Source: Limnanthes douglasii subsp. nivea (Eukaryota; Streptophyta; Magnoliopsida; Brassicales; Limnanthaceae). From it: 64,000 nucleotides of DNA. A program made the translations under genes and the position numbers. Position 1 is the first letter of the stretch, and each line of letters begins with the position of its first letter. The notes below the pieces were generated by a model. The model saw only the letters and a program-made list of their open reading frames with translations. It searched no databases and had not been told where the DNA came from. Shown in pieces: positions 60,115 through 64,000 of the stretch. Location of the stretch: contig JAUPFV010000004.1 of the NCBI GenBank assembly GCA_036936605.1, forward strand, positions 135,851,473-135,915,472, written 5' to 3'.

Positions 60115-61060
60115 CAAATCTTTTAGTAGGCCTCTATTGCGTTGCCTTGAATCCGATAAGTCCCTGATAATCTTATCTGAATTGCCTGATAGAGAAGGCT
60201 ATGCCCATTGTGGCTACAAAGCTTTGCCTATAAAAGTCTTATTAGAAGGATATTATTGACCATACATCATGGTGGATGTTGGATAGCTAGTTAAGAGATG
60301 TGATCCATGCGAGAGATTTGGAAATTCAATATATGTACCAGCAGTTCTTATGGAATCAACATATGAAGCAGTACCATTTGAAAGATCGGGGCTTGATTTG
60401 GTGAGACGTTTACCAATGGCTTCTGAAGGGTGTCGAACCATTATACTAGCAATATATTATTTATATGAATGGTTAGAAGCTACACCTCTCTCTGGAACTA
60501 CTTCTGAAGCATTAATCAAATTTATCTTTTCCAACATATGTTGTAGATTTGGAATTTGTAAAAGTACTAAAATAGATAATGGTCTTCAATTTAATAATAG
60601 GGACATGAAATTTTTTGTGCATCTAGAGGAATACCGACATTGTTTCTCCTCACCTTTTCATCCCCAAGCTAACAGACAAATAGAAGTTGTGAACATAATT
60701 ATTTTGATGGGTCTCAAAAATAATTTGGAAGAGGCGGCAGCAAAATGACTAGATTACTTACAAGAAGTATTATGGGCCTATCAAACTACTTCTCATACTG
60801 CCAGACGAGAATCTTTTTTTCCCTTGGTCTATAGGATGGATACAATAACACTTATAGAATCTACTTTTCTTGTTTTACAGTTCAAAATTATTCTGAAAAT
60901 GATAATGAGACATTAATAATAGCTCAATTAGACTTGATTGAAAAAATGAGTAAAAGCTCATTTAAGAACGGTACATTATCAAAATTTAATGAGAAGCAAG
61001 TATGCATCTAAAATTTGAGAATTCGAAATATAGGATAAGGTTTTGAGAGAATTATATTTA
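60115..61060 (+). pseudogene. gypsy integrase remnant
   Basis: The zinc-binding region (LPDREGYAHCGYKALPIKVL, KRCDPCERFGN) precedes the catalytic core in 60350-60748: GLDLVRRLPMAS, KIDNGLQFNNRDMKFF, HPQANRQIEVVN carry the Asp, Asp, Glu positions. One stop (TAG near 60285) and others downstream break it. The C-terminal part ends at the nested LTR (61066). Confidence 0.83.
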
Positions 61061-61065
61061 CTCAC

Positions 61066-61434
61066 TGATGAGGTTTGATTTTGCTTTAGTAAATTGCTAA
61101 GGAAAAATTTTAGAGAGAGAAAATGCTCAAGAGTTTTTAGTGAGAGAAAACACAAGTACAAGTGAGTTTCAAAGTAAAAGTGTCCAACCCCTTTATTAGA
61201 GTAATCTGATCATTTATATAGAGAAGCCAAGACTTAGTCTCAAACTGATTATGTTACAAAAGTGGACTAATTGTCGTTTAGTCCTTATAAATTATATAAA
61301 GTCTCAAATATCTTTAAAAACTTACACCAGTCACATATTAAGGACAAAACTTACATTAATTACAATTAAGTCCCTGAATTTACATTATTTACAAATTAAT
61401 CCTTAAAACTCTATTTCCATATCAGAAGCCCCCT
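61066..61434 (-). repeat. 3' LTR of the right-hand Tat element
   Basis: 369 bp, on the element strand TGATATGGAAATAG...AACCTCATCA. Length and composition resemble the 394-bp LTR of the left-hand Tat element, but they are not obviously the same family. Confidence 0.65.
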
Positions 61435-61451
61435 AGTTCTTATGTCAGTAA
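61435..61451 (-). promoter_or_regulatory. polypurine tract of the right-hand Tat element
   Basis: Element strand AAGAACTAGGGGGCTTC directly before the LTR start TGATATGG. Confidence 0.65.
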
Positions 61452-61964
61452 ATAAATGAGAACTAAAAAATCTTCAAATTTGTTTGTCTTCGAATCTTCA
61501 ACCCTGTCATGAATCAAAAAATAACTATTCGAAGCCATTAGATTAACCTATTATTCGAAGCATGTATACAATATAAAAGCTTTAAAACATATTCGAACCA
61601 AAAGGCAAATAATCTTCGAATAATAACCAAAGGGTAAATAATCTTCGAATAATAACCAAAGGGAAAATAATCTTCGAATAATCTTTGTAGATAAATATGG
61701 GCCAATAAATTTGTAATCACTTCCAGTTGAGGTAATCACTTATCACTTCGAAGCGATGTAATTACTTTTTATAAAAATTACCCTCGAAGTATTATGTAGA
61801 TAGACAATCCTCGAATTTAACGGTTGCATGTGTAATGGTTATATTCATCGTGACCCTAGTAATCTATCCTGACAAATGTCGAACATCTAATCCACCCAAC
61901 AATTCATATTCCAACCTATCATCATATGTGTCTCTCTATCTTCACACGTCTTCACTTACTTTAG

Positions 61965-61972
61965 TATAAATA
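61965..61972 (+). promoter_or_regulatory. TATA box of the antisense ORF
   Basis: TATAAATA in TTAGTATAAATACAACATA, about 166 bases upstream of the ATG, followed by a CT-rich leader (CTCTCATTCCAACTCTCCTC) typical of plant transcription starts. It faces opposite to the element's own LTR promoter. Confidence 0.6.
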
Positions 61973-62137
61973 CAACATATCTCTCATTCCAACTCTCCTC
62001 ACACAAAAACCACTTTAAAGAGAAGTTAGAGTTTTTTGTTACCTTCATCTACTCCTCCCCTATTCCCAGAATTCTCACCGTAAAACTCGAATTTTCCGAT
62101 CAACCTTCATCTTCTCCGATCAACCCATACTTGGTTT

Positions 62138-63984
62138 ATGAGAAAGAAACCAAGAACCAAAAAGTCGAAGGCCATTCTACCCAAAACACCAGAATCATCT
62201 GATACTGACAGTAACCTAGTGTTCGTATCCTACGATTATTTTTGTATTACGCAAAGAGCTGATGAATACCGGAAAGCATGGTTAATTCAAGATGGTTTAA
62301 TCGGAACTACAACTAAGATATTTTATTACGATAATTTCGATCCTACTAAAGTCCTAAAGCTTGAACCTTCTCCCAGAATTGAAGAACAAACTTCATCTAG
62401 AATCTCAGGTCCCAAAATACCTCGAGCTTCCTCAACTCAAAGCAGAGTTTCTCCTCTGAAATTGAAAACAAATAACCCTTCCTCAGAAAGATCTTCATTA
62501 ACCAAACCAAGAAAGACCTTCATCGTCATGGGAGATGAATCAACAATCATCCGAACTTCCTCTCCTCCAAATCTCACTACTAACGATCCTCCTCAAAGAG
62601 AACTGATGGTGGAGGCACCTCGAACTGCTAACCCTCTTACGAAAACAATTATTCCAACTTCTCAAGATCCTCAAGAAGAAACTTCAAAAGCCAACGAAGC
62701 TGACTCGAAGGCTACAAAAACTGATCTTGAGGCTGACTCTTAAGAAAAAGTTGACATTTGCTCCATCTGTGAAGAAGAAAGTGAAAAAATTGGGAGGAAC
62801 CTAAGAAACCTCCAAATCAAATATATCATTGCCTTGAAGAAGGTTCGATATATATACTATAGAGAAAGTCAAACCTCTTCCCTTAAGAAGCAATGAGGAA
62901 TGGGAGAAAACATAACCTTTCATCTGCCAAAAGAAGGAGAAACTCCCCTCGACTGCAAGGATGATGAACTAGTGGTATACCCAGAAATCATCAACTAGGG
63001 TCTTCGATTTCCACTAGATCCGATGATCGTAGAGTACTTCGAAGTCCTCAGTTTGTGCCCTACTCAGGTGACACCGAATCAATGGTTCACCCTCATGTCG
63101 GTAATTATGGCATCTCGTCTATCCAAAATACCCATCAACATTAAAGACTTCATCTCAGTGACTCAGCTTTCAAAAGGTATGAAGCTTCCATTCTATTACC
63201 TCACATTGATGGATGACCTCAAGATCGTCGACGATCTTCTAGAGGCTGATAGATCCTGGAAAAAAAGATTTTTTTTCATATCTAGGGCTTGGGAAAATGG
63301 CAAGTCAATTTCCAAAGACAACCCTTCAAAATTAACTCTTGTTTGGAGAAACAATCGTAAGTTCTTCGAAATGTTTTCGTTTTAATACAAATTTTTTATT
63401 CTATTATTTTTAACATTATATTTTGTTAAGTTATACTAGAAATTTCGAAGCGCTACTCAATACGTCGAGAAGCTACTAAAGACATTTTCCAAAAACTCGC
63501 TGTTTGGGCTAAAAAGGAATGGAATAATGCATTTCATATTGCCTTTCATCCCATCAATTTCCTCCAATGCCACATGTTTCCGATCAAAGAAGGTGGGCTG
63601 CCTCCTCAAGATTTATTTTCTCCATATCCAAAACTCGTGTGCCAACGAATACCCCAGCCTGACTGCAAAGTCTTTTTTCCTTTTCGCAACAGATCGGATA
63701 GCCATCTGCCGAAAAAGAAGAAAGAAAAGATCACCAAAGAAAATAAAAGTAAAAAGGCAGTTAGCACATCTGGTGCTAACCCTTCCACGCCTTCGAAACC
63801 AAAGCTTCGAAAACGCAAAGTTGCAGAACAACCTCTGTCGCCCATCGAAGAGGGACGAGTTCAAGAACCATCATCAAAGAAAAAGAAAATATCTTATGAT
63901 TCATTCGGAAAGAAAAAGAAACAGAGGAAAATCACTTCGTACAATTTGGTTGATGAAAATGAAGACGATGCTGCTGAAAACTAA
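62138..63984 (+). pseudogene. additional ORF of a Tat element (gypsy-type 'Transposase_28'-like protein), antisense, with likely intron
   Basis: From ATG 62138 one frame continues to 63356 with three stops: TAA 62741-62743, TGA 62894-62896, TAG 62996-62998. After it comes a likely intron 63357-63439 (GTAAGT...ACTAG, 83 bp, AT-rich); removing it joins the frame to 63440-63984 without a stop. The central region (GLRFPLDPMIVEYFEVLSL, PTQVTPNQWFTL) matches the plant 'putative gypsy type transposon' family, as I recall its motif. The N-terminal part is Ser/Pro/Thr-rich; the C-terminal part is Lys-rich with SSKKKK and GKKKKQRK, possible nuclear signals. Function unknown in this family. The frame ends in TAA at 63982-63984. 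The stops are compatible with C-to-T decay of CAA, CGA and CAG. Confidence 0.72.
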
Positions 63985-64000
63985 AATACCCTTAAACCCT

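Larger units (their letters stand above)
57064..61065 (+). mobile_element. decayed Ty3/gypsy element lacking reverse transcriptase
   Basis: A primer-site-like TTGGTGACCATAGTGGGAG at 57064-57082 starts the element. Gag is recognisable from about 58020 (VEKFDRTHNPDDYIEQFKN, KLLCRAFSQTFK) to 58640 and closely follows the gag of the element at 2240-4702. Protease remnants lie at about 59395-59760 (LINTGSSASILF-like sequence near 59403). Integrase starts near 60115 and reaches the C-terminal FEIxDKVLREL near 61024-61056. Between 59760 and 60110 the reverse transcriptase and RNase H, about 2 kb, are missing. The element is cut at 61065 by insertion of the minus-strand Tat element. Confidence 0.82.
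61066..64000 (-). mobile_element. Tat-clade Ty3/gypsy element, 3' end (continues off the right edge)
   Basis: The 3' LTR (61434-61066 in element direction) is preceded by a polypurine tract, which fixes the orientation as minus. The internal region to the right carries an additional ORF in antisense (plus strand), an arrangement known for Tat-clade elements such as maize Grande. LTR ends are TGAT...ATCA. The 5 bases at its left (CTCAC, 61061-61065) would be the target duplication; the partner is outside the window. The insertion interrupts the end of the plus-strand gypsy integrase. Confidence 0.72.

Noticed and set aside
63606..63864. two minus-strand frames opposite the end of the antisense ORF
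   Set aside because: Shadows of the Lys-rich C-terminus; no pol motif of the host element is visible in them.

Overview
The window is nuclear DNA of a flowering plant, most likely a eudicot. This rests on two intron-containing plant genes (a CXXS-type thioredoxin and a kinesin-14 of the ATK/KATA type), GT-AG introns, AT-rich intergenic sequence, and plant-type Ty1/copia, Ty3/gypsy (Tat clade), L1-like LINE and Au-like SINE elements. I cannot name the species. About 85-90% of the window is transposon-derived or anonymous; only 47.8-49.2 kb and 50.5-55.4 kb hold host genes I can support.

Layout. 1-5200: a fairly young Tat-clade Ty3/gypsy element on the minus strand; gag-protease is open, and pol is open in the same frame behind a single TAG, running off the left edge. 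5232-10158: a complete but inactivated Ty1/copia element on the minus strand with two LTRs, a Met-type primer site and a polypurine tract. 7151-14598 and 14599-21503: a direct tandem duplication of about 7.4 kb, made after the copia element landed; each unit holds the 5' part of that element, a 5'-truncated LINE and about 2.8 kb of anonymous DNA. 22.9-28.4 kb: a heavily decayed copia element with an internally deleted gypsy element nested in it. 28.4-36 kb: anonymous AT-rich DNA with a 295-bp tandem duplication, an Au-like SINE with target-site duplication, a LINE 3' fragment and microsatellites. 36.4-38.8 kb: a second decayed copia element. 40842-46709: an almost full-length L1-like LINE with target-site duplication, intact ORF1 and a lightly broken ORF2. 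47803-49226: CXXS1-like thioredoxin, minus strand, three exons, 121 residues. 50487-55352: kinesin-14, minus strand, 16 exons, 780 residues. 57.0-61.07 kb: a decayed plus-strand gypsy element lacking reverse transcriptase. 61066-64000: the 3' end of a minus-strand Tat element inserted into that gypsy, carrying an additional ORF on the opposite (plus) strand with its own TATA box and a likely 83-bp intron.

The two host genes are independent housekeeping-type genes lying head to tail with about 1.26 kb between them: a monocysteinic thioredoxin of redox or protein-folding chemistry, and a minus-end-directed spindle motor. The most informative parts of the window are the in-frame stop between gag-protease and pol, the spliced antisense ORF of the right-hand Tat element, and the tandem duplication that preserves two independently decaying copies of the same retroelement. 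All coordinates come from reading the sequence by hand; no alignment or database search was run.
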